Positions 31,825 through 40,891 of a stretch of DNA of 64,000 bases are shown in pieces. The position numbers were made by a program, and so were the translations under genes. Under the pieces are notes generated by a model. The model did no database searches. It was not told the origin of the DNA and was given only the letters and a program-made list of their open reading frames with translations. The stretch is from Desulfobacteraceae bacterium (GTDB lineage: Bacteria > Desulfobacterota > Desulfobacteria > Desulfobacterales > Desulfosarcinaceae), in contig JAMOUQ010000030.1 in assembly GCA_027068085.1 (NCBI GenBank), positions 62,001-126,000 of the forward strand, written 5' to 3'. How positions within the stretch are numbered: the first letter of the stretch is position 1; every line of letters starts with the position of its first letter.

Positions 31825-34308
31825 TCAGCCGCAGCGGGTAAAGCCGCAGAAATGGCAGGTCTGGCAGCCCTCCTCGAAACTGATGGGCTGGCCGCATTCA
31901 GGGCACTTGACCCCGGCCAGGCTGTGGCCACCGCCCGTTGTACGATCCTCGGGCTTGAGGTAGTGCTTTTCCAGGACCCGGCCTATGGCGTCCGGAATGG
32001 ACAAGACCAGCCCTCCTTCCTGGAAGACCGGGTGCTCGCCGCCGATGCCCTTGAGCTGGTCGACTATCTCGGCCACCTCCACCCCGGAACGCAGGGCCAG
32101 GGAGACCAGCCGGCCGATGGCCTCTGTCTTGGCCGTGGTGGAACGGCCCGACTTGCCGATGGTGGCAAAGACCTCGAAGGGCCGGCCTTCATGCTCGGTG
32201 ACCGTCAGGTACAACTGCCCCAGTCCGGTCTTGATCTTGGTGGTAAACCCCCTGAGGGTCTCCGGCCGCTCTTTCACCAGGCGCACCGGCCGGCCGCCGG
32301 ATTTGTCGCCGGCCGGCACCGCCAGGACCTGGTTGTCCTTGCTGCCGTCGCGGTAAATGGTGACTCCCTTGCAGCCCAGCTCGTAAGCCAGGTCGTAGAT
32401 TTCACGCACCTGCTGCACGCCGGCCCGGCGGGGCAGGTTGACCGTCTTTGAAACCGCGTTGTCGGTGTGCTTCTGGAATGCCGCCTGCATCCTGACGTGC
32501 CAGTGGGGGGCCACGTCATGGGCGGTGACGAAAACCCGGCGGATATCTTCGGGAAGCTGCTCGATTTCCCTGACAGACCCCCTGGCGGCAACGACATCCA
32601 TCAGCTCCCGGCTGTACAACTCCTCCCTGCGCAGGGCCTGCTCGAAATAGGGATTGACCTCCACCAGCCGGTCGTCGTCCATGACGGTGCGCACGAAGCT
32701 GAGGGCAAACAGGGGCTCGATACCGCTGGAGCACCCGGCAATGATGCTCAGGGTGCCGGTGGGGGCGATGGTCGTCGTGGTGGCGTTGCGCAGCGGCGGC
32801 AGGCCCTTTTCCTTGTAGACACTGACATCCCAGTTGGGGAAAGGTCCCCTTTGTTCTGCCAGGGCGGCCGAAGCGGCACGGGCCTGGTCCTGAATGAAGG
32901 CCATGACGGTTTCGGCAATCTCCAGGGCCTCTTCGCTGTCGTAGGGAACCCCGAGCCGGAAGAGCAGGTCGGCAAAACCCATCACTCCCAGACCCACCTT
33001 GCGGTTTGCCCTGACCATGGCCGTTATCTGCTCCAGGGGATAACGGGAGGCATCGATGGTATCGTCCAGAAAGCGCACCGCGTTCCTGACCGTTTCTTCG
33101 AGGGCCGGGTAGTCGATTTGGGCCTTGCCGCCGCCGGTATCGACAAACTTGGCCAGATTGACAGATCCCAGGTTGCAGGCCTCCATGGGCAGCAGGGGTT
33201 GTTCGCCGCAGGGATTGGTGCTCTCTATCTGGCCCACGGACGGGGTGGGGTTGTCCCGGTTGATGCGGTCGATGAAGACTATTCCGGGATCACCGTTGAG
33301 CCAGGCCTGTTCCACCAGGGCCCGGTAGACCTGGCGGGCATCCAGCCGGCCGACCTCGGCGCCGTTGCGCGGGTCCTTCAGGTCGTAAGTGCCGCCGGCG
33401 GCCACCGCCTCCATGAACTGGTCGGTGACAGCCACCGAGATGTTGAAGTTGTTGAGGGAGCGGTTGTCGGCCTTGCAATGGATAAATTCCATGATGTCCG
33501 GATGATCAACCCTCAGGATGGCCATGTTGGCCCCCCGCCGGGTGCCGCCCTGCTTGACCTGTTCTGTGGCGGTGTTGAAAATCTTCATGAAGGAGACCGG
33601 CCCGGAAGCAATTCCGCCGGTGGTTCCCACCATGGAGTTCTTGGGCCGCAGGCGGGAAAAGGAAAAACCGGTACCGCCGCCGGACTTGTGGATAACGGCC
33701 GCGTTTTTGAGGGCATCGAAGATGCCCTCCATGCTGTCTTCCACCGGCAGGACGAAACAGGCCGCCAGCTGCCCCAGGCTGCGGCCGGCATTCATCAAGG
33801 TGGGAGAATTGGGCAGAAAGCGGAACCCGGTCATCATGCGGTAGAAAATCTCTTCGTACTCGGCGGCCTGCTCTGGCGGGCCATAGTTGAGCTCCGAGGC
33901 GGCTATGTGCCGGGCCACCCGGCGGAACATGGCCGCCGGGGTCTCCACAACGTTGCCCTGACTGTCTTTCTTGAGATAGCGCCGCCGCAAAACGGTATCG
34001 GCATTGGAAGACAGCTTGATTCCGTTGCGGATGAAAAAGTGCTTCTTCAGGGGTACCGCCGCCGCGGCCGGCACGCCGTATTCTTCCAGCTTGGCCTTGA
34101 GCATTTCGTCGATGACCGGGGCCGTGACCCGGTGGATGTTCAATTCTTCCACCGCCTGGCGCATGAAACGGCTGATCTGCATGGCACAGGTTTTGTCCAG
34201 CCGGTTGGCATCGGCCAGGGCGGCTCCGAACCGCTCCTCGTCCCAGGTATGGGTCTCCAGGTCCACGGTCCCTTCTTCGGTAACAATGATTTTACGCTTC
34301 TGCCCCAC
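31825..34308 (-). CDS. nrdJ: adenosylcobalamin-dependent ribonucleotide reductase (class II)
   Basis: NrdJ makes deoxyribonucleotides using a coenzyme-B12 radical and does not need oxygen. The 827-residue protein has the ATP-cone-free N-terminus of this group, the first active-site region (SPTLMNAG, LAACFVLPVEDS), the NPCGEQ catalytic loop (N-x-C-x-E), APTGTLSIIAGCSSGIEP, and a C-terminal TSCPD-like domain. It ends in a zinc ribbon with CPECG and CHFCG. It starts at GTG 34308 with AAGGA 6 bases upstream. It is divergent from nrdD with NrdR boxes between. Confidence 0.95.
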   Translation of the reverse strand: MGQKRKIIVTEEGTVDLETHTWDEERFGAALADANRLDKTCAMQISRFMRQAVEELNIHRVTAPVIDEMLKAKLEEYGVPAAAAVPLKKHFFIRNGIKLSSNADTVLRRRYLKKDSQGNVVETPAAMFRRVARHIAASELNYGPPEQAAEYEEIFYRMMTGFRFLPNSPTLMNAGRSLGQLAACFVLPVEDSMEGIFDALKNAAVIHKSGGGTGFSFSRLRPKNSMVGTTGGIASGPVSFMKIFNTATEQVKQGGTRRGANMAILRVDHPDIMEFIHCKADNRSLNNFNISVAVTDQFMEAVAAGGTYDLKDPRNGAEVGRLDARQVYRALVEQAWLNGDPGIVFIDRINRDNPTPSVGQIESTNPCGEQPLLPMEACNLGSVNLAKFVDTGGGKAQIDYPALEETVRNAVRFLDDTIDASRYPLEQITAMVRANRKVGLGVMGFADLLFRLGVPYDSEEALEIAETVMAFIQDQARAASAALAEQRGPFPNWDVSVYKEKGLPPLRNATTTTIAPTGTLSIIAGCSSGIEPLFALSFVRTVMDDDRLVEVNPYFEQALRREELYSRELMDVVAARGSVREIEQLPEDIRRVFVTAHDVAPHWHVRMQAAFQKHTDNAVSKTVNLPRRAGVQQVREIYDLAYELGCKGVTIYRDGSKDNQVLAVPAGDKSGGRPVRLVKERPETLRGFTTKIKTGLGQLYLTVTEHEGRPFEVFATIGKSGRSTTAKTEAIGRLVSLALRSGVEVAEIVDQLKGIGGEHPVFQEGGLVLSIPDAIGRVLEKHYLKPEDRTTGGGHSLAGVKCPECGQPISFEEGCQTCHFCGFTRCG

Positions 34309-34425
34309 TTGCTTCCTTCTCCTGCCAGTTGTGGGTTACGGGATGAAACGACCATCGGCATTGCCCCGGCGGACAGTTGGCGGCTTCGGCAGTCGTCTTT
34401 TTGATGGCCTTTTCAGTCTGTTCGC

Positions 34426-34473
34426 ATACTATATCTTGGGTGTCAAGTGGTAATGATTATCAATATCTTGTTT
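34426..34473. promoter_or_regulatory. NrdR box pair on the nrdJ side
   Basis: ATACTATATCTTGGGT (34426-34441) and TATCAATATCTTGTTT (34458-34473) match the NrdR consensus ACACwATATaTwGTGT at about 13 and 11 of 16 positions. Their starts are 32 bases apart, three helical turns, the spacing NrdR needs to bind both. Confidence 0.7.
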
Positions 34474-34524
34474 TTGCGATTCTCAAAAAGCACTTGCCAA
34501 ATGAAAGATTGTCTTTTATCCTGT

Positions 34525-34582
34525 ATACCATATCTTGTGGCCATCAGAAATATTCTTACAAAAACGCCACAATATATAGCCT
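34525..34582. promoter_or_regulatory. NrdR box pair on the nrdD side
   Basis: ATACCATATCTTGTGG (34525-34540) and CCACAATATATAGCCT (34567-34582) match the NrdR consensus at about 12 and 13 of 16. Their starts are 42 bases apart, four helical turns. The second box touches the -35 hexamer of the nrdD promoter. Confidence 0.7.
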
Positions 34583-34611
34583 TGACAAGAAAACGGGAAG
34601 TGTACTAAGAA
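34582..34611 (+). promoter_or_regulatory. nrdD promoter candidate
   Basis: TTGACA (34582-34587) and TAAGAA (34606-34611) are 18 bases apart. Transcription would start near 34618, about 110 bases before nrdD. Confidence 0.5.
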
Positions 34612-34727
34612 TCCTCTTGTCTTTTCTGAACGGTACGTTTCCTGTTTTGATTTTATTCCGAGCAAGTCCGTAATATTTCCCTTTTGATATTCTTTGCAAC
34701 GTCTTAAACCGGCAAGGAGACCCTAAA

Positions 34728-36956
34728 GTGTTCGAGCAGATCAAAAAACGTGACGGACGGATTGTCGATTTCGACCCTGCCAAGATTACCGCGGCCATTG
34801 CCAAGGCCGGCAAGGCCACCGGAGAGTTCGAATACCGCGAGGCCCGCAAGCTGACCCTGAGGGTTCTGACCCTGGCCCACGAGCTGCGGATCGGCCCCTT
34901 GCCCGAGGTTGAAGAAATCCAGGACATCGTGGAAAGGGTACTGCTGGACTCTCCTTTTCACGCCACGGCCAAGGCCTACATCCTCTACCGCGAGCAGCAC
35001 GCCCAGCTGCGGCGCATCGCCACCGAGGCCAACATCGACCTGGTGGACCACTACATCCAGAAGCTGGACTGGAAGATAAAAGAAAACAGCAATATGTGCT
35101 ACTCACTGCAGGGGCTCAACAACTACATCTCCTCTGACGTGACCTCCGAGTACTGGCTCCACAAGATCTATCCCCCGGAAATCCGCCGGGCCCACAAGGG
35201 CGGCGACCTGCACATCCACGACCTTAGCCTGCTGTCGGTCTACTGCGTGGGCTGGGATCTCAAGGATCTGCTGCTCAACGGCTTCAAGGGAGTAGAAGGC
35301 AAGGTCGAAAGCGCCCCGCCCCGTCACCTGCGTTCGGCCCTGGGACAGATCGTAAACTTCTTCTACACACTGCAGGGCGAGGCCGCCGGGGCCCAGGCCC
35401 TGTCGAACTTCGACACCCTGCTGGCGCCTTTCGTCCGTTTCGACAAGCTCACCTACGACGACGTCCGCCAGGACATCCAGGAATTCATCTTCAACATCAA
35501 CATCCCCACCCGGGTCGGCTTCCAGACTCCGTTCACCAACATAACCATGGACCTGTGCGTTCCGTCGACCCTCAAGGACCACCCGGTGATCTACGCCGGA
35601 CAGACCATTGAAGACATGACCTATGCCCGGTTCCAGCCGGAAATGGACATGATCAACCGGGCCTTTGCCGAAGTTATGATGGCCGGCGACGCCAAAGGAA
35701 GGGTATTCACTTTCCCCATCCCCACCTACAACATCACCGCCGATTTCGACTGGGACAACCCCAACCTAGACCTGATCTGGAAGATGACCGGCAAATACGG
35801 CATCCCCTACTTTTCCAACTTCATCAACTCGGACATGTCGCCCGAAGACGCCCGCTCCATGTGCTGCCGGCTGAGATTGGACAACCGCGAACTGATGAAA
35901 CGCGGCGGCGGTCTTTTCGGAGCCAATCCCCTGACAGGCTCCATCGGGGTGGTCACCATCAACCTGCCGCGGATCGGCTATCTGGCCGGCAGCGAAAACG
36001 AATTCTTCTCCATGCTGGCCGACAACGTGCGCCTGGCCGTAGACAGCCTGGTGATCAAAAGAAAAGTGCTGGAACAGTTCACCGAGAAGAATCTTTATCC
36101 CTACTCCCGTTTCTACCTGCGCGAGATCAAGCAGGCCAGCGGCTTTTACTGGAAGAACCATTTTTCCACCGTGGGCATAATCGGCATGAACGAAGCCTGC
36201 CTCAACTTCCTAAACAAGGATATCGGCACGGTGGAAGGCCAGGCCTTTGCCCTGAAAGTAATGGATTTTCTGCGGGACACCCTTTCCGGCTTCCAGGACC
36301 AGACCGGCGACATCTTCAACCTGGAAGCCACGCCGGCCGAGGGAACCTCCTTCCGCCTGGCCATGATCGACAAGCAGCGCTGGCCCGAGATCGTCTGCGC
36401 CAATGAAGCCGAGCACCGCAGGGGCGCAGCGCCCTATTACACCAACTCCACCCAGCTGCCGGTCAACTACAGCGACGACATCTTCGAAACCCTCCAGCTC
36501 CAGGACAGGCTCCAGACCAAGTATACCGGCGGAACCGTGCTGCACCTCTTCCTGGGCGAGCAGGTTTCCGATATAGCCACGGTAAAGAGCCTTATACGCA
36601 AGGTGGCCGGCAATTACCGCCTGCCGTACTTCACCCTGACCCCGACTTTCAGCGTCTGCACCGAGCACGGATACCTCAACGGCGAGCAGCCCAAATGCAT
36701 CTACTGCAACCGTGAGACCGAGATCTACTCCCGGGTGGTGGGTTACCTGCGTCCGGTCAAACAGTGGAACGACGGCAAGCAGGCCGAATACGCCCTGCGT
36801 AAAACCTTCCGCCTGGAAACCCTGGACAGGGGGCTGGGAGCCGCACCGGCCGGGCCGGAAAGCCAGGTTTCCAACCTTGAAAAGGCCGGCCTGACCGAAC
36901 AGGGAAAGGCTGAAAGCGGGCAACGGCCCGGCGCTTCCCGCGCCAGCCTCGGCTGA
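34728..36956 (+). CDS. nrdD: anaerobic ribonucleoside-triphosphate reductase (class III)
   Basis: NrdD reduces ribonucleotides with a glycyl radical. The 742-residue protein has an N-terminal ATP cone (KKRDGRIVDFDPAKITAAI, residues 5-23), the catalytic barrel, a zinc site with C-x-x-H and CIYC near the end, and the radical Gly672 in RVVGYLRPV. The C-terminal ~45 residues after the glycyl loop are a poorly conserved tail. Its activase NrdG is encoded 25 bases downstream. AAGGAGA lies 8 bases before the start, which reads GTG at 34728. Confidence 0.95.
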   Translation: MFEQIKKRDGRIVDFDPAKITAAIAKAGKATGEFEYREARKLTLRVLTLAHELRIGPLPEVEEIQDIVERVLLDSPFHATAKAYILYREQHAQLRRIATEANIDLVDHYIQKLDWKIKENSNMCYSLQGLNNYISSDVTSEYWLHKIYPPEIRRAHKGGDLHIHDLSLLSVYCVGWDLKDLLLNGFKGVEGKVESAPPRHLRSALGQIVNFFYTLQGEAAGAQALSNFDTLLAPFVRFDKLTYDDVRQDIQEFIFNINIPTRVGFQTPFTNITMDLCVPSTLKDHPVIYAGQTIEDMTYARFQPEMDMINRAFAEVMMAGDAKGRVFTFPIPTYNITADFDWDNPNLDLIWKMTGKYGIPYFSNFINSDMSPEDARSMCCRLRLDNRELMKRGGGLFGANPLTGSIGVVTINLPRIGYLAGSENEFFSMLADNVRLAVDSLVIKRKVLEQFTEKNLYPYSRFYLREIKQASGFYWKNHFSTVGIIGMNEACLNFLNKDIGTVEGQAFALKVMDFLRDTLSGFQDQTGDIFNLEATPAEGTSFRLAMIDKQRWPEIVCANEAEHRRGAAPYYTNSTQLPVNYSDDIFETLQLQDRLQTKYTGGTVLHLFLGEQVSDIATVKSLIRKVAGNYRLPYFTLTPTFSVCTEHGYLNGEQPKCIYCNRETEIYSRVVGYLRPVKQWNDGKQAEYALRKTFRLETLDRGLGAAPAGPESQVSNLEKAGLTEQGKAESGQRPGASRASLG

Positions 36957-36981
36957 CGGCAGTTCGGCCGGCATCCGGACC

Positions 36982-37683
36982 ATGACCAAGATCGCCGCCA
37001 TTCAGCCCGCCTCCATGATCGACTACCCCGGCAAGGTGAGCTGTGTAGTCTTCCTGGCAGGCTGCAACCTGCATTGTCCCTATTGTCACAATCCCGAGCT
37101 TGCCCTGGGACACATGCCGCAGCCGGTGGACACTTTGTGGCTGCAGGAGTTTTTGCGGCGCAGAAAAGGCCTGCTCGATGCAGTTGTCATCACCGGCGGA
37201 GAACCGACCCTCAATCCCCGTCTTCCCGGTCTCTGCCGCCAAATCAAGCAGGCCGGCTTCGCCGTAAAGCTCGACACCAACGGAACCTGTCCGGATGTCA
37301 TCGCCCGGCTCCTGGACAACGGCCTGGTGGATTACCTGGCCATGGACATAAAGACCCTGCCCGGGGCCTACCGGCCTGATTTCTGCTCCCGCGACGTGCG
37401 CCGGGCCCTGCTGCAGAGCATCGAACTGCTGATGACCCGCGCGCCGGACTACGAATTCAGGACCACCTGCGTTGCCCCTTACATCGATGCTGCGGTAATT
37501 GAAAAAATCGGCAGCCTCGTCCGGGGCGCCCGGCGCTATTTTCTTCAAGCCGCCAGAACCGGCACCTGCCTGGACAGCGGTTTTTTCAAGCCTTCGGGCC
37601 CCGGCAGGCCCCTGCCGGCCGGACAGCTCGAACAACTCAAGGAAATATTGTCAGCCCACGTGCAAGAGTGCCGCCTGCGATAG
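36982..37683 (+). CDS. nrdG: anaerobic ribonucleotide reductase activating enzyme (radical SAM)
   Basis: This 233-residue radical-SAM enzyme creates the glycyl radical on NrdD. Cluster ligands are Cys28, Cys32 and Cys35 (CNLHCPYC); the SAM-binding ITGGEPTL lies at about residues 71-78. The fold continues with KLDTNG and LAMDIKT. It resembles the NrdG-like group annotated as pyruvate-formate-lyase activase-like in anaerobes. It is in an operon with nrdD and is followed by a terminator. Confidence 0.93.
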   Translation: MTKIAAIQPASMIDYPGKVSCVVFLAGCNLHCPYCHNPELALGHMPQPVDTLWLQEFLRRRKGLLDAVVITGGEPTLNPRLPGLCRQIKQAGFAVKLDTNGTCPDVIARLLDNGLVDYLAMDIKTLPGAYRPDFCSRDVRRALLQSIELLMTRAPDYEFRTTCVAPYIDAAVIEKIGSLVRGARRYFLQAARTGTCLDSGFFKPSGPGRPLPAGQLEQLKEILSAHVQECRLR

Positions 37684-37724
37684 AAATTCCACGGACAGAT
37701 TGCAACGCCGATACCTGTCAATTT

Positions 37725-37767
37725 ACTGAATCTCCCTTCAGCCCATGGTGCCGATTCAGTCTTTTTG
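37725..37767 (+). terminator. terminator after nrdDG
   Basis: ACTGAATC (37725-37732) pairs perfectly with GATTCAGT (37753-37760), followed by CTTTTTG. The 20-base loop is long but the T run supports termination. Confidence 0.65.
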
Positions 37768-37768
37768 C

Positions 37769-37797
37769 TTGACACTATTTTATATTTTTCTTTAACT
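37769..37797 (+). promoter_or_regulatory. promoter candidate for acyl-CoA synthetase gene
   Basis: TTGACA (37769-37774) and TTAACT (37792-37797) are 17 bases apart with an AT-rich spacer. The leader to the ATG at 37992 would be about 190 bases. I see no known riboswitch in it. Confidence 0.45.
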
Positions 37798-37991
37798 TAG
37801 ATCAGGGAATTTAAGAAATCGGCTGGCCGACCCGGAAAATTGCGAGCCGCATGCCGACCCTGGCATCCTTTAATTCCGGTACCATAACCACTTCTTTCAG
37901 CAAAAAATTATTGATCGCGGTAAAAGTCCAAGACACCGCTTGCTGGCTTTGGGTCCACAACCTAACCCTTTAACGGTAAAGGAGATCGACC

Positions 37992-39899
37992 ATGACCAAC
38001 CCTTACGACGAGGCATACAAACGCTCGATCGAGGATCCGGAAGGCTTCTGGGGCGAAGTGGCCCGGGACATCCACTGGGAAAAGACCTGGGACAAGGTCC
38101 TGGATGACAGCAACAAGCCGTTTTACCGCTGGTTTACCGGCGGCCGGCTCAACACCTGCTACAACGCCCTGGACGTGCACATCGCCGACGGCCGGGGCGA
38201 ACAGCCGGCCCTGATCTACGACAGCCCGGTCACCGATTCCCTGAAAATCTACACTTACAATGAACTGCGGGACGAGGTGGCGCGCTTTGCCGGAGTGCTG
38301 AAGGCCCAGGGAGTAGAAAAGGGCGACCGGGTGGTAATCTACATGCCCATGATACCCGAGGCGGCCATCGCCATGCTGGCCTGCGCCCGGATCGGGGCCG
38401 TGCACTCGGTGGTCTTCGGCGGTTTTGCCGCCAACGAGCTGGCAACCAGAATCGACGATGCCAAGCCGAAGGTGATCGTTTCCGCTTCCTGCGGAATCGA
38501 AGTCAAAAAGGTCATCGCCTACAAGCCCCTGCTGGACGGAGCCATAGACGCCGCCTCCTTCAAGCCTGAAAAATGCATCATCTACCAGCGACCCATGGAA
38601 AAGGCCTCCATGGTGGAAGGCCGCGACATCGACTGGCAGGAGGCCGTGTCCCGGGCCCAGCCGGCCGACTGCGTGACGGTTGAGGCCACCGATCCGCTTT
38701 ACATCCTGTATACCTCGGGCACCACCGGCCAGCCCAAGGGCGTGGTGCGCGACAACGGCGGCCATGCCGTGGCCCTGAAATGGACCATGAAGGCCATCTA
38801 CAACGTCGATGCCGGTGACGTCTACTGGGCCGCTTCCGACGTGGGCTGGGTAGTGGGCCACTCGTACATCGTCTACGGTCCCCTTTTTAAAGGCTGTACC
38901 ACCATCCTGTTCGAAGGCAAGCCGGTTGGCACACCGGATGCCGGGGTCTTCTGGCGGGTCATTTCCCAGCACAAGGTAAAGTGCCTCTTTACCGCCCCCA
39001 CCGCCTTCCGGGCCATCAAGCGCGAAGATCCGGCCGGCGAGCTGATCAAAAATTACGACCTTTCCGACTTCAAGGCCCTGTTCCTGGCCGGCGAACGCCT
39101 CGATCCCGACACCCTCAACTGGGCCCGGGACAAACTGGGAGTGCCGGTCATCGACCACTGGTGGCAGACCGAAACCGGATGGGCCATCTGCGCCAACTGC
39201 CTGGGCCTGCACCAGTTCCCCATCAAGGAGGGCTCTCCCACCAAGCCGGCGCCGGGATGGAATCTCAAGGTCCTGGATCCGGAGACCAAGGAACCGGTGC
39301 CGCCGGGTGAAATCGGTGCCCTGGTGGTCAAGCTGCCCCTGCCGCCGGGCGCCCTGCCCACCCTGTGGCAGAACGACGAGCGCTTCATCGAATCCTACCT
39401 GGCCGAGTTTCCGGGCTACTACAAGACGGCCGACGCCGGTTTCATCGATGAAGACGGTTATGTCTATGTCATGACCCGCACCGACGACATAATCAACGTG
39501 GCCGGCCACCGCCTTTCCACCGGCGCCATGGAAGAAGTCCTGGCCGATCATCCCGATGTGGCCGAATGCGCCGTTCTGGGCGTCGACGACGAACTAAAGG
39601 GACAGGTGCCGGTGGGCTTTCTGGTCCTCAATGCCGGAGTCACCCGTGATCATGACGAAATCATCAAGGAAGTCATTCTGATGGTCAGGGAAAGGATAGG
39701 TCCGGTGGCCTCCTTCAAGAAGGCCACGGTGGTCAAGCGGCTGCCCAAGACCCGCTCGGGAAAGATCCTGCGCGGCACCATTCAGAAGATCGCCGACAAC
39801 AAGGAATGGAAAATGCCGGCCACCATCGATGATCCCTCCATCCTGGGAGAGATAGAAGAGGCCCTGAAGACCATCGGACTGGCGAAAAGCCGCAAATAA
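37992..39899 (+). CDS. propionyl-CoA / acetyl-CoA synthetase
   Basis: This 635-residue AMP-forming enzyme activates a short-chain acid with ATP and CoA. The P-loop is YILYTSGTTGQPKGVV (about residue 236). The substrate pocket region and N-terminal YNALDVHIADGRGEQPALIYDS (in part) match PrpE-type propionyl-CoA synthetases slightly better than Acs. The acetylation-sensitive catalytic lysine is Lys591 in TRSGKILRG. GGAG lies 7 bases before the ATG. It is a single-gene unit with its own promoter and terminator. Deacylases of both the Sir2 and HDAC types are encoded at 59-63 kb. Confidence 0.9.
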   Translation: MTNPYDEAYKRSIEDPEGFWGEVARDIHWEKTWDKVLDDSNKPFYRWFTGGRLNTCYNALDVHIADGRGEQPALIYDSPVTDSLKIYTYNELRDEVARFAGVLKAQGVEKGDRVVIYMPMIPEAAIAMLACARIGAVHSVVFGGFAANELATRIDDAKPKVIVSASCGIEVKKVIAYKPLLDGAIDAASFKPEKCIIYQRPMEKASMVEGRDIDWQEAVSRAQPADCVTVEATDPLYILYTSGTTGQPKGVVRDNGGHAVALKWTMKAIYNVDAGDVYWAASDVGWVVGHSYIVYGPLFKGCTTILFEGKPVGTPDAGVFWRVISQHKVKCLFTAPTAFRAIKREDPAGELIKNYDLSDFKALFLAGERLDPDTLNWARDKLGVPVIDHWWQTETGWAICANCLGLHQFPIKEGSPTKPAPGWNLKVLDPETKEPVPPGEIGALVVKLPLPPGALPTLWQNDERFIESYLAEFPGYYKTADAGFIDEDGYVYVMTRTDDIINVAGHRLSTGAMEEVLADHPDVAECAVLGVDDELKGQVPVGFLVLNAGVTRDHDEIIKEVILMVRERIGPVASFKKATVVKRLPKTRSGKILRGTIQKIADNKEWKMPATIDDPSILGEIEEALKTIGLAKSRK

Positions 39900-39921
39900 C
39901 ACTCACGGCCCACAACCATGC

Positions 39922-39960
39922 AAAAGCCCGCTTCCGGAAAATCCGGTGGCGGGCTTTTTT
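39922..39960 (+). terminator. terminator, possibly bidirectional
   Basis: GCCCGC and GCGGGC arms with an inner CCGG/CCGG stem are followed by six T residues on the plus strand. The plus-strand AAAA before the arms would give a short T run for the leftward response regulator gene too. Confidence 0.85.
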
Positions 39961-40063
39961 CGGTAAACCACGGCCTCTTCCGGGAGGGCTGCGAAAGCGC
40001 ATCCCGGCCGGTTGCGCCACCATCAAAGAAGGCAGCCCGACCCTTAACGGGTAAAAACCGCTA

Positions 40064-40414
40064 TCAGCCGATGGTGCGCTTGACGATCCCCAGCACCTTG
40101 TCAGGATCGAAGGGCTTGGCCACGAAGGCCACCGCGCCCTTGATGGCGTGGTCGCCGTCGATACCGCTTATGACCAGGATCGGAATATCCCGCAGCTGCT
40201 TGTCCTGGCGCAGCTTGCGGTAAAACCGGGGGCCCCAATCGCCGGGCATCTGCAAATCCAGGGTGATCAAGTCCGGTTTCTCGGTCCGGACAACTTCCAG
40301 GCCTTCCGAGCTGCTGCCGGCACTGCAGGTTTCGTAGCCGTTGTCCTGGAAAAGACTGCTGAGGTACTTGACCACAACCGGATCGTCATCGATTATCAAG
40401 ATTTTCTTGGCCAT
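40064..40414 (-). CDS. response regulator receiver protein linked to tmc
   Basis: This single-domain receiver of 116 residues has IDDDP at residues 8-12, a normal phospho-acceptor Asp in ITLDLQMPG (about residue 53), Ser in VISG and Lys in AKPFD. There is no output domain, so it signals through protein contacts. It is the last gene of the leftward tmc run, about 50 bases after tmcA. Small receivers next to tmc genes are also known in Desulfovibrio, which supports a functional link. Confidence 0.88.
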   Translation of the reverse strand: MAKKILIIDDDPVVVKYLSSLFQDNGYETCSAGSSSEGLEVVRTEKPDLITLDLQMPGDWGPRFYRKLRQDKQLRDIPILVISGIDGDHAIKGAVAFVAKPFDPDKVLGIVKRTIG

Positions 40415-40465
40415 GCTTTCCCCCTGCTGATCTTTGTAGGCCGGCCCGCCGGGGACGCAGTCGAC

Positions 40466-40867
40466 TTACTGCGCCTTTCCGGTATTCCGGCGATGGCAAG
40501 CGCCGCAGGTTACGGGCCCCTTTCTGAGTTCCAGGTGACACCCCTTGCAGTTGAGATGAAACGCCTTGCGCAAGGAGGGCCGCCCGTTTTCATCCGCCAT
40601 GCCGTGGCATTCCGAACAGGACTGGTCCTCGGAAGACTCGTCTTCGAGCTTGTTTCCGTCTTCGTCGAACAGATGATGGCAACGGCTGCAGTCTTCCAGG
40701 CCGGCATTTTCATTGTGTTCATCATGGTGAAAAACCGCCGGCGGCCGCCTGGGGGCCGTAAAGGAACTGTTGTCCACGGAAACCATATCTTCCTGCCCCA
40801 CGGCCAGTGAACAGACAAATGCCAGGGCTGCCAGAACGATCATGCCGGCAAGGGCTGCCTTCTTCAT
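40466..40867 (-). CDS. tmcA: TmcA, acidic type II tetraheme cytochrome c3
   Basis: This periplasmic cytochrome (133 residues from ATG 40867; a GTG at 40873 is an alternative) has a signal peptide ending near AVG-QED. Four heme-binding motifs follow: CSRCH, CSECH, CKGCH and CGACH, with extra His ligands (FHHDEHNE, HLN). The stretch between hemes 1 and 2 is strongly acidic, as in type II c3. TmcA takes electrons from hydrogenase or type I c3 and passes them to the membrane-bound TmcBCD. Confidence 0.92.
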   Translation of the reverse strand: MKKAALAGMIVLAALAFVCSLAVGQEDMVSVDNSSFTAPRRPPAVFHHDEHNENAGLEDCSRCHHLFDEDGNKLEDESSEDQSCSECHGMADENGRPSLRKAFHLNCKGCHLELRKGPVTCGACHRRNTGKAQ

Positions 40868-40891
40868 CTCCACACTACCTCCCCGGGCCCG

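Noticed and set aside
32467-34404. 645-codon open frame antisense to nrdJ
   Set aside because: nrdJ has full family motifs on the other strand; the antisense product has no recognisable domain. The same reasoning removes long antisense frames under tmcB, the acyl-CoA synthetase, the FAD dehydrogenase, the ASKHA gene and the diguanylate cyclase.
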